Shown here one piece after another: positions 35,530 to 44,998 of a DNA stretch of 64,000 bases (position 1 is its first letter; every line of letters begins with the position of its first letter). A model generated the notes under the pieces. That model had not been told where the DNA came from, ran no database searches, and saw nothing but the letters and a program-made list of their open reading frames with translations. Source of the DNA: Xanthomonas albilineans (lineage in GTDB: Bacteria; Pseudomonadota; Gammaproteobacteria; Xanthomonadales; Xanthomonadaceae); NCBI RefSeq assembly GCF_002939705.1, contig NZ_MDCB01000005.1, forward strand, positions 62,001 through 126,000. The letters are read 5' to 3'. The position numbers and the translations under genes are program-made.

Positions 35530-36330
35530 ATGAAATGGTTTGAAATCGCGCTGGTGGTCCTGACCCTCGCCACTGGCATCGTGACGTTGCTGGACAAGTT
35601 GTTCTTTGCCAAGCGCCGTGCCGCGCGCGCCAATTTGCTGGACACCGAGCCTGTGCTCGTGGATTACTCGCGGGCGTTTTTTCCGGTGTTGGCGGTGGTG
35701 CTGATCTTGCGTAGCTTCATCGCCGAGCCGTACAAGATCCCGTCCAGTTCGATGATGCCGAATCTGTTGGTTGGGGATTTCATCTTGGTCAATAAGTTCG
35801 CTTACGGCTTGCGTTTGCCGATTACCAACAAAAAGGTGATCCCGGTGAGCGAGCCCAGGCGCGGCGACGTGGTGGTATTCAATCCTCCGCAAAATCCAGA
35901 AGAGAACTGGATCAAACGTATCGTTGGCTTGCCGGGCGATCGTATCGGCTTCCACGGCGACACCCTGTACATCAACGGTACGCCGATGAAGTACAAGGTC
36001 ATCGGCGAATACGTGGGCAAGGGCAAAGGCGCGGAGATGACCGGTGCGACCTTGCTCACCGAGTACTTGCCGGGCCGGACCCATACCGAACTGGAGTGGC
36101 TGGGCCGCAACATGCCGGCCAGCCAGGGCGACTGGGTGGTGCCGCCAGGCAAGTACTTCGTGATGGGCGATAATCGCGATAATAGCGAAGACAGCCGGTT
36201 CTGGACCCAGACCCACTTCCTGCCCGAGGAAAACTTGCGTGGCAAGGCGTTCCTGATCTGGTTCAATTGCCAGGGGTGGTTATGTAACGGCAGTTTCGAT
36301 CCGTCGCGGATCGGAACGGCGATCCAGTAA
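35530..36330 (+). CDS. lepB: Signal peptidase I LepB
   Basis: Inner-membrane peptidase that removes signal peptides of exported proteins. The 266 residues have two N-terminal membrane segments (residues 3-22 and about 47-65). The nucleophilic Ser is in IPSSSMMPNLLVGD and the general-base Lys in WIKRIVGLPGDRI; box E is FVMGDNRDNSEDSRFW. GAAGGAAG-type Shine-Dalgarno precedes the ATG. It leads the run lepB-DUF4845-rnc-era-recO with short gaps or overlaps. Confidence 0.97.
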   Translation: MKWFEIALVVLTLATGIVTLLDKLFFAKRRAARANLLDTEPVLVDYSRAFFPVLAVVLILRSFIAEPYKIPSSSMMPNLLVGDFILVNKFAYGLRLPITNKKVIPVSEPRRGDVVVFNPPQNPEENWIKRIVGLPGDRIGFHGDTLYINGTPMKYKVIGEYVGKGKGAEMTGATLLTEYLPGRTHTELEWLGRNMPASQGDWVVPPGKYFVMGDNRDNSEDSRFWTQTHFLPEENLRGKAFLIWFNCQGWLCNGSFDPSRIGTAIQ

Positions 36331-36350
36331 CGTGCGTGAGGGGAAACGCG

Positions 36351-36728
36351 ATGAAGCATAAACAAAGTGGGATCACCTTGACCTCGTTCGCGGTCGTGTT
36401 GGCGGTGGTCGGATTCTTCATCTACATCGGCATGAAGCTGTTTCCGATGTACCTGGAGTTCTACGCGGTGCGTTCGGCGATGAAGGGGTTTGCGGCCGAA
36501 GCTGGTAGCGCGGAGATGGACCCGGCGGAGGCGAAGAGGTCGTTGTTTCGTCGCCTGGATATCAGTAACGCGGACAACGTGAAGCCCGAAGACGTTACTT
36601 TCGAACGCACCGGTACCGGTGTGAAAATGCACGTGGACTACGAAGTGCGCCGCTCGCTGATCGCCAACCTGGACGTGGTTGGCAAGTTCGACGCCACCCA
36701 GGATCTGACGACGCGTGGTGGGCAGTAA
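36351..36728 (+). CDS. DUF4845 membrane protein
   Basis: A 125-residue protein of the DUF4845 family, commonly found between lepB and rnc. It has one N-terminal membrane helix ([21 protein letters not shown]), preceded by a pilin-like QSG motif, and a soluble domain with [14 protein letters not shown]. Function is unknown. The ATG at 36351 has GAGGGGAAA upstream. Its last codons overlap the start of rnc. Confidence 0.88.
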   Translation: MKHKQSGITLTSFAVVLAVVGFFIYIGMKLFPMYLEFYAVRSAMKGFAAEAGSAEMDPAEAKRSLFRRLDISNADNVKPEDVTFERTGTGVKMHVDYEVRRSLIANLDVVGKFDATQDLTTRGGQ

Positions 36729-37398
36729 AACCGTGCTGCGTGGTGACCGTATCGGTCATCGCTTCACCGAGCCGCAGTTGTTGGCGCAGGCGCTGACCCA
36801 CCGCAGCGCCGGCGCACCGCACAACGAACGTCTGGAATTTCTTGGCGATAGCATCGTCAACTTGTTGATCGCCGAGGCGCTGTATCAGCGCTGGCCCAAG
36901 GCTGACGAGGGTGCGCTGACCCGTGCCCGCGCCGAATTGGTGCGCGAGGCGTCGCTGGCTGCGATCGGTCGGCAACTGGAACTGGGCGACCGCCTGACCC
37001 TGGGGCCGGGCGAGATGAAGTCCGGTGGGCATCGGCGCGATTCGATCTTGGCCGACGCCGTCGAAGCGGTGGTCGCGGCGATCTATCTCGACGCCGGCTT
37101 CGAGACCTGCCGTGCGACGATCCTGCCCTGGTTCGAGAGCGGATTGGCGGCGTTGCCGGTGGGCAAGCCGGAGAAGGACGCCAAGACCCGCTTGCAGGAG
37201 TGGCTGCAGGCACGGCAGCGGGCGCTGCCAGCCTACGAATTGATTAGCGAGACTGGCGACGAGCACGCCAAGCGATTTCGGGTGCGCTGCGCACTCACCG
37301 AGCCTGTCCTCGTCGCCGAGGGCGAGGGCACCTCGCGACGACTGGCCGAACAACAGGCCGCCGCCGCTGTCATCGAGCAACTGGATTCGAGCAAGTGA
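36715..37398 (+). CDS. rnc: Ribonuclease III
   Basis: Double-strand-specific endoribonuclease for rRNA and mRNA processing. The 227 residues start with GTG at 36715 (or the next GTG at 36718), inside the DUF4845 gene. The signature [18 protein letters not shown] holds the catalytic acidic residues, with a second acidic site in [14 protein letters not shown]; a double-stranded RNA-binding domain begins near residue 155 ([14 protein letters not shown]). Its stop overlaps the GTG start of era. Confidence 0.97.
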   Translation: MVGSKTVLRGDRIGHRFTEPQLLAQALTHRSAGAPHNERLEFLGDSIVNLLIAEALYQRWPKADEGALTRARAELVREASLAAIGRQLELGDRLTLGPGEMKSGGHRRDSILADAVEAVVAAIYLDAGFETCRATILPWFESGLAALPVGKPEKDAKTRLQEWLQARQRALPAYELISETGDEHAKRFRVRCALTEPVLVAEGEGTSRRLAEQQAAAAVIEQLDSSK

Positions 37399-38294
37399 AT
37401 GACGCAGTGACTTCATACCGCAGCGGCAGCGTGGCGGTGATCGGCCGGCCCAACGTGGGCAAATCCACCCTGACCAACGCCTTGGTCGGCGCCAAGGTCA
37501 GCATCGTCTCCAACCGGCCGCAGACCACGCGGCACCGGCTGCTGGGCATCGCCAGTTTTCCCGCAGGGCAATTGCTGCTGGTCGATACGCCGGGTTTGCA
37601 CCGCGAGCACAAGCGCGCCATGAACCGGGTGATGAACCGCGCCGCGCGCGGTGCACTGGAAGGCGTGGATGCGGGTTTGCTGGTGATCGAAGCCGGGCGC
37701 TGGGACGAAGAAGACACGCTGGCATTCAACGTCCTTGGCGATGCTGGGATTCCGGTGGTGTTGGTGGTCAACAAGGTCGACCGGCTCAAGGACAAAACCG
37801 CGTTGCTCCCATTCCTGCAGCAGGTCAGCGACGGTCGAAGTTTCGCCGCGGTGCATCCGGTCTCCGCGCTCAAGCGCAAAGGCATGGAGGCGCTGGTGCG
37901 CGACCTGCTGGCGTTGGTGCCGGAAGCGCCGCCGATGTTCGGCGAGGATGAGATCACCGACCGCAGCCAGCGCTTTTTGGCTGGCGAATTGGTGCGCGAG
38001 CAACTGATGCGCCAGCTCGGCGAGGAGCTGCCTTATGCCACCACGGTGGAGATCGAACGCTTCGCGGAGGATGGCGCGCTGTTGCGCATCGGCGCGGTGA
38101 TCTGGGTCGAGCGCGAAGGCCAAAAGGCGATCGTCATCGGCAAGGGCGGGACGCGTTTGAAGGAGATCGGCGCCAAGGCACGGCAGCAGATGGAGCGCCT
38201 GTTCGGTGCCAAAGTGTTCTTGGAGACCTGGGTCCGGGTGCGCGAGGGCTGGTCGGACGACGAAGCGGCGCTGAAGGCGTTCGGATACGAATGA
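37395..38294 (+). CDS. era: GTPase Era
   Basis: Essential GTPase that binds the 3' end of 16S rRNA and helps assemble the 30S subunit. The 299 residues start with GTG at 37395 overlapping the rnc stop. G1 is [10 protein letters not shown]3 DTPGL and G4 NKVD; the C-terminal KH domain has [16 protein letters not shown] 233-bp element with inverted-repeat ends begins 1 bp after its stop. Confidence 0.98.
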   Translation: MNDAVTSYRSGSVAVIGRPNVGKSTLTNALVGAKVSIVSNRPQTTRHRLLGIASFPAGQLLLVDTPGLHREHKRAMNRVMNRAARGALEGVDAGLLVIEAGRWDEEDTLAFNVLGDAGIPVVLVVNKVDRLKDKTALLPFLQQVSDGRSFAAVHPVSALKRKGMEALVRDLLALVPEAPPMFGEDEITDRSQRFLAGELVREQLMRQLGEELPYATTVEIERFAEDGALLRIGAVIWVEREGQKAIVIGKGGTRLKEIGAKARQQMERLFGAKVFLETWVRVREGWSDDEAALKAFGYE

Positions 38295-38527
38295 AGCCGG
38301 GACGCGGGACTCGGGACCCGGGACCCGGGAGAAGCCAGGGCAACGGTCTCGGCCATGCTTGCTTGCGCGCATCCCGCCCCGAACTCGTCGCTTCACTGCG
38401 ACTGCGCACTGCATCAATCGGAGAAATCCAGGGCAAATGCGTTCTTGGTCGCGTTTGCTCGTGCGCTTTCCGACGCCTGATTGCTGCTTTTCCCGGGCCC
38501 CTGGCCCCGGGTCCCGAGTCCCGGCTT
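38295..38527. mobile_element. Intergenic element with long inverted-repeat ends between era and recO
   Basis: The left arm (38295-38333) and right arm (38487-38527) are near-perfect reverse complements made of repeated GGGAC/CGGGA units (for example GGGACTCGGGACCCGGG). The arms enclose about 150 bp without a gene. Such GGGAYTCGGGA repeats are scattered in Xanthomonas intergenic DNA (established in general terms). The right arm ends at the recO start codon. Confidence 0.65.
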
Positions 38528-39297
38528 TGATCGAGCACGAGCCAGGCTTTGTGCTGCATGCGCGGCCCTGGCGCGAGACCAGCCTGTTGGTCGAAATCCT
38601 GAGCGTGCACCACGGCCGTCTCGGTGTGCTGGCGCGAGGCGTGCAGGGGCCGAAAAAGCAGGCGTTGCGCGCGATGTTGCAGCCGTTGCAGTCGATCCGC
38701 TTCAGCGCCCAGCGCCGTGGCGAACTGGCGCAGCTGCATGCGGCCGAGCCGCTGGATACGGCGCCGCGGCTCACTGGCGAGGCGATGCTCGCCGGCTTCT
38801 ACATCAACGAGCTGACTCTGCGCCTGGCGCCGCGTGACGACCCCGCGCCGGACCTGTACCTGGCGTACGCACGCGTCCGCGCGCGGCTGGCTGCCGAGGC
38901 GCCGCTGGCCTGGTCGCTGCGGTGTTTCGAGCGCGATATGCTGGAGGCGCTGGGGGTATGGTTCGACCTGCGCCACGATGGCGATGGCGCGCCAATCGAT
39001 CCGGCGGCGCGCTATGCGCTCGATCCCGAACACGGGCCAAGGCGGCTGTTGCGCGATCACGGCCACGACCAGCGCAGCGGTATGGCTACCGGACGTGCGC
39101 TGTTGGCATTGGCAGACGATACCCTGCCGGTCGCCGAGGACTTGCCCGGCTTGCGTCGCGGCATGCGTGTGGTGCTGCTGCATCACCTCGGTGGGCGTGG
39201 TTTGAAGTCGTGGGAAATGCTAGAAAATCTGCTGCGCAAGCCGATGCCGCAGGGAGACGCAACGTCGGATCCGGCAATGGGAACGCCAGAATCGTAA
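38527..39297 (+). CDS. recO: DNA repair protein RecO
   Basis: Recombination mediator that loads RecA with RecR. The most likely start is TTG at 38527 ([19 protein letters not shown], where homologues begin with Met-type starts), giving 256 residues. The frame is open upstream through the repeat element to 38359, but those residues are not RecO. The OB-fold N-terminus and the helical C-terminal part ([17 protein letters not shown]) are intact; the zinc-binding cysteines of some RecO proteins are absent. No Shine-Dalgarno precedes the TTG because the element ends there. Confidence 0.9.
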   Translation: MIEHEPGFVLHARPWRETSLLVEILSVHHGRLGVLARGVQGPKKQALRAMLQPLQSIRFSAQRRGELAQLHAAEPLDTAPRLTGEAMLAGFYINELTLRLAPRDDPAPDLYLAYARVRARLAAEAPLAWSLRCFERDMLEALGVWFDLRHDGDGAPIDPAARYALDPEHGPRRLLRDHGHDQRSGMATGRALLALADDTLPVAEDLPGLRRGMRVVLLHHLGGRGLKSWEMLENLLRKPMPQGDATSDPAMGTPES

Positions 39298-39523
39298 CGC
39301 GGTCGGGACGTGGCGGCGGGCAGGGGAAATAGCGCGGCCAGCACACGCAAGCACCGCAGCCTGCGCCAAGCAGGTGCCTGGATCGGCCGGAACACCGATT
39401 TTTTTGGCGACGTATGCTGGCGCCCTCCTGCCGACAAGTAGGTGTTCGATGTTTCTGCCGTCAGCGGCGCAGGCCAAAAGCGCCGCTGCGGAGGCGTCTT
39501 GCTGCAAGTCCCGCTGTCCAGAC

Positions 39524-40219
39524 CTAATGCAGCAACGCCGCCACCGCCTCGCTGAACTGGTGCAGCGCCTGCGGCGAGGCGGGGTTGCCATGCAACTGGC
39601 GCACCGCACCCGCCAGCCGCGTGGCGCCGACGAAACCACAACTGGCCTGCAAGCGGTGCAGGTGGCTGCGTACCGCTTGCTCGTCGCTGAGTTGCAGTGC
39701 CGAGGCGATCGCGTCGCGGGCGCCGGGCAGTTCCGTCAGGAACAGTTCGCGTAATGCGATCAGGTGGGCGTGTTCGCCGTTGAGCGCAGTCAGGGCCTTT
39801 GTTTCGTCCCAGTCCATGGCGGACAGGTCGCTGGTGGGGCCGCGTGCGAGCAGCCAGCGCACGCGCTGCAACAGGTGCTCGGCACTTAGGGGTTTCAACA
39901 GGACCTCGGCGAACCCGCCGCGTAACAGTTGCTCGCGGACGGTGTCGCTGGCGTCGGCGGTGTGTGCCAATCCCTGCGCACCGGGGCACTGCCGCTGCAA
40001 CTGCTGCAATAGTTCTGTGCCGCTGCCGTCGGGCAGGTTGGCGTCGATCAGCCAAAGATCATGGTTGCGTATTCCCGCGTGGGCGAGGGCAGTGGCGACG
40101 GAGTCGGCCAGATCGATCTGTGCTGGCAGGGATTCCAGCGTGATATGAAAAAAGGCGCGGCTGATCGGGTCGTCTTCGACGAGCAAAAGTCGCGTCACAG
40201 TGTTCTGATTCGATGCCAT
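39524..40219 (-). CDS. Response regulator with C-terminal Hpt domain
   Basis: A 231-residue phosphorelay protein. The receiver domain (residues 1-125) has the acidic pair in LLVEDDPIS, phospho-acceptor Asp in LWLIDANLPDG and the Lys of LLKPLSAEH. The C-terminal Hpt domain has the phosphotransfer His in SHLHRLQASCGFVGA. No DNA-binding output is present, so it should pass phosphate between a hybrid kinase and another regulator. No kinase is adjacent. It is transcribed divergently from rlmD. Confidence 0.85.
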   Translation of the reverse strand: MASNQNTVTRLLLVEDDPISRAFFHITLESLPAQIDLADSVATALAHAGIRNHDLWLIDANLPDGSGTELLQQLQRQCPGAQGLAHTADASDTVREQLLRGGFAEVLLKPLSAEHLLQRVRWLLARGPTSDLSAMDWDETKALTALNGEHAHLIALRELFLTELPGARDAIASALQLSDEQAVRSHLHRLQASCGFVGATRLAGAVRQLHGNPASPQALHQFSEAVAALLH

Positions 40220-40373
40220 CTTGCGTTGCCTCCATGCGGCGTTGGTACATCATAGCGGTGTCTACGGAGACGCCGCGTCACTTTGCCGCGTCGCTGTGAC
40301 CAGCGCAAGTCAGTCCCGGCGCCTGGCCATCTGCGACAATGGCCGCCCTTTTCAGCCCGCAGCCAATCGCCAC

Positions 40374-41699
40374 GTGGCCCGATCCAGAAACCGCCTCGAC
40401 CGTACCCCTTTCCAGACTGAAATCGCCGATTTGAGCCACGACGGCCGCGGCGTTGCCCGCCGCGAGGGCGACAAGGTCGCCTTCGTCGCCGGCGCGCTGC
40501 CTGGCGAGATCGTTCTCGCCGAACCCACTGCCCGCAACCGCCATTTCGACGAGGCGCGCACCCTGCAGGTGCTGCAGGCCTCGCCGCAGCGGGTTGCGCC
40601 GCGCTGTCCGCATTTCGGCGTCTGTGCCGGTTGCGTGTTGCAGCACCTGGCCGAGGACCAGCAAATCCTCGCCAAGCAGCAGGTGCTGACCGACAACCTG
40701 GAGCGCATCGGCCATGTCACTCCACAGGTGGTTCTGCCAGCGCTGTCGGGCGCGTCCTGGGGCTACCGCCGGAAGGGACGTTTCTCGGTCCGCCGGGTAG
40801 AGAAGAAGGATAAAACTCTGGTCGGCTTTCGCGAGCAGGATCCACGCTTCGTCGCCGACCTATCGGTGTGTCATACGGTGATTCCGCAGGTCGGGCTCAA
40901 GGTTGCGGCGCTGGCCGAGTTGGTCGAGCGCCTGGACGCCAAGCGCGACATTCCGCAGATCGAGTTTATCGCCGGCGATGCCACGGTGGCGCTGACCTTT
41001 CGCCACATGCAGCCGCTCAGCGAACACGACCAGGATGCGCTGATCGCCTTCGCTCAGGCACACGATTTCGCCATCTTCCTGCAACCCGCTGGCGTGGACA
41101 GCGTGCATCCACTGTATCCGCAGGCGGCGCCGCTGTCGTTCCGGTTGCCACAGTGGGACGTGGAGTTGGCGTTCCGGCCATTGGACTTCATCCAGGTCAA
41201 CGCCGCGCTCAATCAGCAGATGATTGCGCATGCGTTGGCCTTGCTCGATGCGCAATCGGGCGATCGCGTGCTGGATTTGTTCTGCGGCCTGGGGAATTTC
41301 ACCTTGCCGCTGGCGCGCACAGTGCGCGAGGTGGTGGGAGTGGAGGGCGATGCCGGACTGGTGGCGCGCGCGCGCGAAAACGCGCAGCGCAACGGCCTGG
41401 ATAACGCGCAGTTCTTCGCTGCCGACCTGACCCAGGATCAGCGTCAGGCAGCGTGGATGCGCGATAGCTTTGACAAGCTGCTGCTCGACCCGCCGCGTTC
41501 CGGTGCGCTGGAGGTACTACAGCAACTGCCGCTGAAGCAGTTCCAGCGCATCGTCTATGTGAGCTGCCATCCCGGCTCGCTGGCCCGCGACGCTAGCTAT
41601 TTGGTGAATACGCAGGGTTTCGTGTTGAAGGTAGCGGGGGCGATGGACATGTTTCCGCATACCGCGCATGTGGAGAGTATCGCGGTGTTCGAGCGGTAG
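40374..41699 (+). CDS. rlmD: 23S rRNA (uracil-5-)-methyltransferase RlmD (RumA)
   Basis: SAM-dependent enzyme that makes m5U1939 in 23S rRNA. A GTG at 40374 gives 441 residues starting ARSRNRLDRTPFQ; an upstream extension of the frame to 40221 is not family-like. A TRAM domain comes first, then the iron-sulfur cysteines CPHFGVCAGC with a fourth in LSVCHT. Methyltransferase motifs are VLDLFCGLGNFTLPLA, LLLDPPRSGA and the catalytic Cys in IVYVSCHPGSLARD. Confidence 0.94.
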   Translation: MARSRNRLDRTPFQTEIADLSHDGRGVARREGDKVAFVAGALPGEIVLAEPTARNRHFDEARTLQVLQASPQRVAPRCPHFGVCAGCVLQHLAEDQQILAKQQVLTDNLERIGHVTPQVVLPALSGASWGYRRKGRFSVRRVEKKDKTLVGFREQDPRFVADLSVCHTVIPQVGLKVAALAELVERLDAKRDIPQIEFIAGDATVALTFRHMQPLSEHDQDALIAFAQAHDFAIFLQPAGVDSVHPLYPQAAPLSFRLPQWDVELAFRPLDFIQVNAALNQQMIAHALALLDAQSGDRVLDLFCGLGNFTLPLARTVREVVGVEGDAGLVARARENAQRNGLDNAQFFAADLTQDQRQAAWMRDSFDKLLLDPPRSGALEVLQQLPLKQFQRIVYVSCHPGSLARDASYLVNTQGFVLKVAGAMDMFPHTAHVESIAVFER

Positions 41700-41836
41700 A
41701 TCTTCCGCGGGGCCTGGGATGGCGCCTTGCACAGCGGTACTGCTTTTCGTCGTCGTTAAATCGTTTGACCGCGTTGCGGATGTGCGTATCACGTAATCGT
41801 ATCGAGACCTCCCCCCGTTTCTGCGAGATTCCCATC

Positions 41837-42331
41837 ATGTCGATCGAAATCGAACGTAAATTCCTGGTTGCCGGCGATGGCTGGCGCACGACGACGCATG
41901 CCGTCATCCCGATGGCGCAGGGCTACCTCAACGACCCGGTGGCGCTGGCCAGTGGGGCGGAGAAGGCGTCGGTGCGGGTACGCTTACAGGGTGAGCAGGC
42001 GTTTTTGAATTTCAAGTCGCGCGAGCTGGGGCATACCCGCCAGGAATTCGAATATCCGCTGCCGTTGGACGATGCACGCGCATTGTTGGCGTTATGCGTG
42101 GGCGGACTGATCGACAAGCGCCGACATTTGGTGCAACACCAGGGGCATCTATGGGAGGTGGACGAGTTTCTTGGCGATAACGCAGGTCTGGTGGTGGCCG
42201 AGATCGAACTGGATAGCGCCGATGAGAGCTTCGCCATGCCCGATTGGATCGGTGTCGAGGTCACGGACGATCGGCGTTACTACAACGCCGCCCTGGCGGC
42301 ACATCCGTTTTGTCGCTGGTCGCAGGATTGA
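41837..42331 (+). CDS. CYTH-domain phosphohydrolase
   Basis: A 164-residue CYTH (CyaB-thiamine triphosphatase) protein. The ExExK signature is EIERKF at residues 3-8, and the tunnel residues are in VRVRLQGEQAFLNFKS, RRHLV and WEVDEF. Such small bacterial CYTH proteins hydrolyse inorganic triphosphate or thiamine triphosphate; the substrate here is unknown. The start at 41837 is chosen because the signature must lie at the N-terminus. Confidence 0.9.
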   Translation: MSIEIERKFLVAGDGWRTTTHAVIPMAQGYLNDPVALASGAEKASVRVRLQGEQAFLNFKSRELGHTRQEFEYPLPLDDARALLALCVGGLIDKRRHLVQHQGHLWEVDEFLGDNAGLVVAEIELDSADESFAMPDWIGVEVTDDRRYYNAALAAHPFCRWSQD

Positions 42332-42441
42332 ATCTGGGAAGTCGCATATGGGAAACGGAGAGCGCGCTTCGGCAATCGCCTTCGTTGTTCAGTGTCGTAT
42401 GCTGTCTCATGTTTCATCGTGCTGAGTCTTAAGTCTCCCCA

Positions 42442-43119
42442 ATGCGTATCGACATCTGGTCCGACGTAGTCTGTCCCTGGTGCTGGATCGGTCTGCACCG
42501 CCTGCAACAGGGCGTCGCGGCGCTTGGCGCGGATGCGCCGGCGTTGGAGATCCATTGGCATCCCTATCTGCTCGATCCCGAGGCCGATTTCACTCCGGTG
42601 CCGTTGCGCGAGGCCTACGCATCCAAGTTCGGCGGTCCTACGCGGACCGAGCAAATTTTGATGCAGACCCAGGCCACCGCGCGTGCCGAGGGCCTGCCGT
42701 TGGATTTCGGTCGCGGTCAGGTGCGAGTGACCACGTTGCCGGCACACCGAGTGTTGTGGCTGGCCGCGCGCGAAGGCGATGCCGACGCGGTTGCCGAGGC
42801 GCTGTTCCAAGCGCATTTCGCTCAAGGCCGCAATCTCGTCCAGACGCAGACATTGCTTGACGCCGGTGCTGCCGGAGGCCTGCCTCCAGCGCGCGTGCAG
42901 GCGTTGCTGGACGGGGAAGAGGGCCTGGTCGAGATCCAGGCGCAGTTGCAGCAGGCGCAGGCGATGGGGATTCGCGCGGTACCCGCGTATGTCATCGATG
43001 GCCGCCAGGCGCTGCAGGGCGCGCAGCCGCCAGAGGTGTTCGCTGCGACCTTGCGCGGTCTGCTGCCGGGCACCTCGGCATCGGGACGCGATTGCGGCGC
43101 GGATGCCTGCGCGCCCTAG
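42442..43119 (+). CDS. FrnE-like DsbA-family oxidoreductase
   Basis: A 225-residue cytosolic thioredoxin-fold protein of the DsbA/FrnE group. The CPWC active site is in SDVVCPWCWIGLHRL near residues 12-15, and the cis-Pro loop is GIRAVPAYVIDGR. No signal peptide is present. Homologues are linked to disulfide or oxidative-stress chemistry. The C-terminus carries two further cysteines (RDCGADACAP). Confidence 0.9.
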   Translation: MRIDIWSDVVCPWCWIGLHRLQQGVAALGADAPALEIHWHPYLLDPEADFTPVPLREAYASKFGGPTRTEQILMQTQATARAEGLPLDFGRGQVRVTTLPAHRVLWLAAREGDADAVAEALFQAHFAQGRNLVQTQTLLDAGAAGGLPPARVQALLDGEEGLVEIQAQLQQAQAMGIRAVPAYVIDGRQALQGAQPPEVFAATLRGLLPGTSASGRDCGADACAP

Positions 43120-43208
43120 TCCATCATCTGGGTGTCCGTCGTCGCTGTCGGCATCTGCGACAATACCGGCCTAGACGCGCTTGAATAGCGCTGGCAGGAG
43201 ACTCAAGC

Positions 43209-44216
43209 ATGCTCGCGATCGGCGTTGCTGGTACCGAACTCACCGCGCAGGAACGCGACTGGCTGCAGCACGACGCGGTGGCCGGTGTGGTTCTGTTCAA
43301 ACGTAATTTCGCCTCGCGCGCCCAGGTGAGCGAACTGAGCGCGGCGATTCGCGCCGCTGCGCCACGGCCGCTGCTGATCTGTGTGGATCAGGAAGGCGGT
43401 CGCGTGCAGCGCTTCCGCGACGGATACAGCGCATTGCCGCCGCTGCAGGGCTTCGGTGCGCTTTACGCGCGCGATCCCGAAGCCGCCCTGGCGCTGGCCG
43501 AACAGCATGCCTGGCTCATGGCCAGCGAAGTGCGCGCGAGCGGTGTGGATCTGAGTTTCGCCCCGGTGCTGGATCTGGCGCGCGGTAATCGCGCGATCGG
43601 TGATCGCGCCTTCAGCGACGATCCGCAGGTGGTGGCGGCGTTTGCCGCCGCCTACGTGCGTGGCATGCACAGCGTTGGCATGGGCGCCACACTCAAGCAC
43701 TTCCCAGGCCACGGCACGGTGCGGGAAGACACCCACGTCGACCGTGCCGAGGACTCGCGCGCGCTGGAGACGCTGCGCCAGGAAGATCTGGTGCCGTTCG
43801 CCGCCGGCATCGCCGCCGGTGCCGATGCGGTGATGATGGCGCATGTGGTCTATCCGCAGGTGGCGCCGGAGCCGGCTGGCTATTCGTCGCGCTGGATCCA
43901 GCAGATTCTGCGAGAGGAACTCGGCTTCCGCGGCGTGGTGTTCTCCGACGACATCGGGATGGCCGCTTCATTCGCTGTGGGCGGTGTCGCTGCGCGCGTG
44001 ACCGCGCATCTGGATGCTGGCTGCGATGTGGTTCTGGTCTGTCATCCGGAACTGGTCGCCGAATCGTTGCTGGCCGTGCGCGATCGTCCGTGCAACACCG
44101 CTGCGCTGCTCGGCCTGATCGGTCGTGGCGGCCTCGGTTGGGATGGCTTGCTGGCCGATACCCGCTACGGCCATACCCAATCCCATCTGCTCTCCACTCT
44201 CGGGAAAATCGCCTGA
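43209..44216 (+). CDS. nagZ: Beta-N-acetylhexosaminidase NagZ
   Basis: Cytosolic glycoside hydrolase family 3 enzyme that cleaves GlcNAc from muropeptides during cell-wall recycling. The 335 residues contain DQEGGRVQRF, the NagZ signature KHFPGHG with the catalytic His, and the nucleophile Asp in VVFSDDIGM. Its stop overlaps the ATG of hpt (TGATG), and a nucleoside phosphorylase follows, the same set found in Pseudomonas. Confidence 0.96.
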   Translation: MLAIGVAGTELTAQERDWLQHDAVAGVVLFKRNFASRAQVSELSAAIRAAAPRPLLICVDQEGGRVQRFRDGYSALPPLQGFGALYARDPEAALALAEQHAWLMASEVRASGVDLSFAPVLDLARGNRAIGDRAFSDDPQVVAAFAAAYVRGMHSVGMGATLKHFPGHGTVREDTHVDRAEDSRALETLRQEDLVPFAAGIAAGADAVMMAHVVYPQVAPEPAGYSSRWIQQILREELGFRGVVFSDDIGMAASFAVGGVAARVTAHLDAGCDVVLVCHPELVAESLLAVRDRPCNTAALLGLIGRGGLGWDGLLADTRYGHTQSHLLSTLGKIA

Positions 44217-44770
44217 TGTCCACGTTCACCATCGCCCAGGTCCAGGCTCATGCCGACCTGCTGGTCGATCGTCCGCAGCTCGATCAGGCCATCGCGCGCA
44301 TGGCCGATGCCATTGCCGCCGACTACCGCGGCGACATTCCGGTCTACCTGACCATCATGCATGGCGCACTGCCGTTTGCCGGGCAACTGGCACTGGAACT
44401 GGGCAGCCGTGGTCAGGATCTGGAACTGGATTATCTGCATGCCACCCGCTATCGCGGCGAAACTGTCGGCGGCGAGTTGGTGTGGAAGCATCGCCCCGCT
44501 ACCGCGCTCTACGGTCGCCGCGTGCTGCTGCTGGACGACATTCTCGACGAGGGGCTGACCCTGCAGGCGGTGCGTCAGTGGTGCCTGGAGCAGGGTGCCA
44601 CCGACGTCCGCATCGCGGTGCTGACGGTCAAACGCCACGGCCGCTGCGTCGGCGGGTTGAGCGCCGACTACAGCGGCGTGGAAGTGCCGGATCGTTACGT
44701 GTTCGGCTTCGGCATGGACGTCAACGAAGGCCTGCGCAATGTGCCGGCAATCTACGCGATGAAGGAATAG
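44216..44770 (+). CDS. hpt: Hypoxanthine-guanine phosphoribosyltransferase
   Basis: Purine salvage enzyme that joins hypoxanthine or guanine to PRPP. The ATG at 44216 overlaps the nagZ stop and gives 184 residues. The PRPP motif is VLLLDDILDEGLTL and the substrate loop ends VPDRYVFGFGMDV. The adjacent nucleoside phosphorylase would supply the free base, so the three-gene unit couples cell-wall and purine recycling by position only. Confidence 0.93.
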   Translation: MSTFTIAQVQAHADLLVDRPQLDQAIARMADAIAADYRGDIPVYLTIMHGALPFAGQLALELGSRGQDLELDYLHATRYRGETVGGELVWKHRPATALYGRRVLLLDDILDEGLTLQAVRQWCLEQGATDVRIAVLTVKRHGRCVGGLSADYSGVEVPDRYVFGFGMDVNEGLRNVPAIYAMKE

Positions 44771-44790
44771 CGCGCGCTCCGCGCATCGCT

Positions 44791-44998
44791 CCGCGCGTCG
44801 GCGGTTGGCCGTCGGCGTGCTCACGTTCCGCACGAGGATTTTCATGGACCACATCGCATTGGCCGTCATCGGCGGCACCGGCGTCTACAGACTCCCGCGC
44901 GTCGGCGGTTGGCCGTCGGCGTGCTCACGTTCCGCACGAGGATTTTCATGGACCACATCGCATTGGCCGTCATCGGCGGCACCGGCGTCTACAGACTC
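44791..44998 (+). repeat. Perfect 104-bp tandem duplication over the start of the phosphorylase gene
   Basis: Bases 44791-44894 are repeated exactly at 44895-44998. The unit contains the ribosome-binding region, the ATG (44844 and 44948) and the first 16 to 17 codons. Because 104 is not a multiple of three, translation from the first ATG leaves the frame and ends at 45173 as a 109-residue nonsense product; only the second ATG gives the enzyme. Confidence 0.95.

Noticed and set aside
39462-39488. GC-rich hairpin after the receiver-Hpt gene
   Set aside because: The stem is good, but no T run follows on the transcribed strand, so it was not called a terminator.
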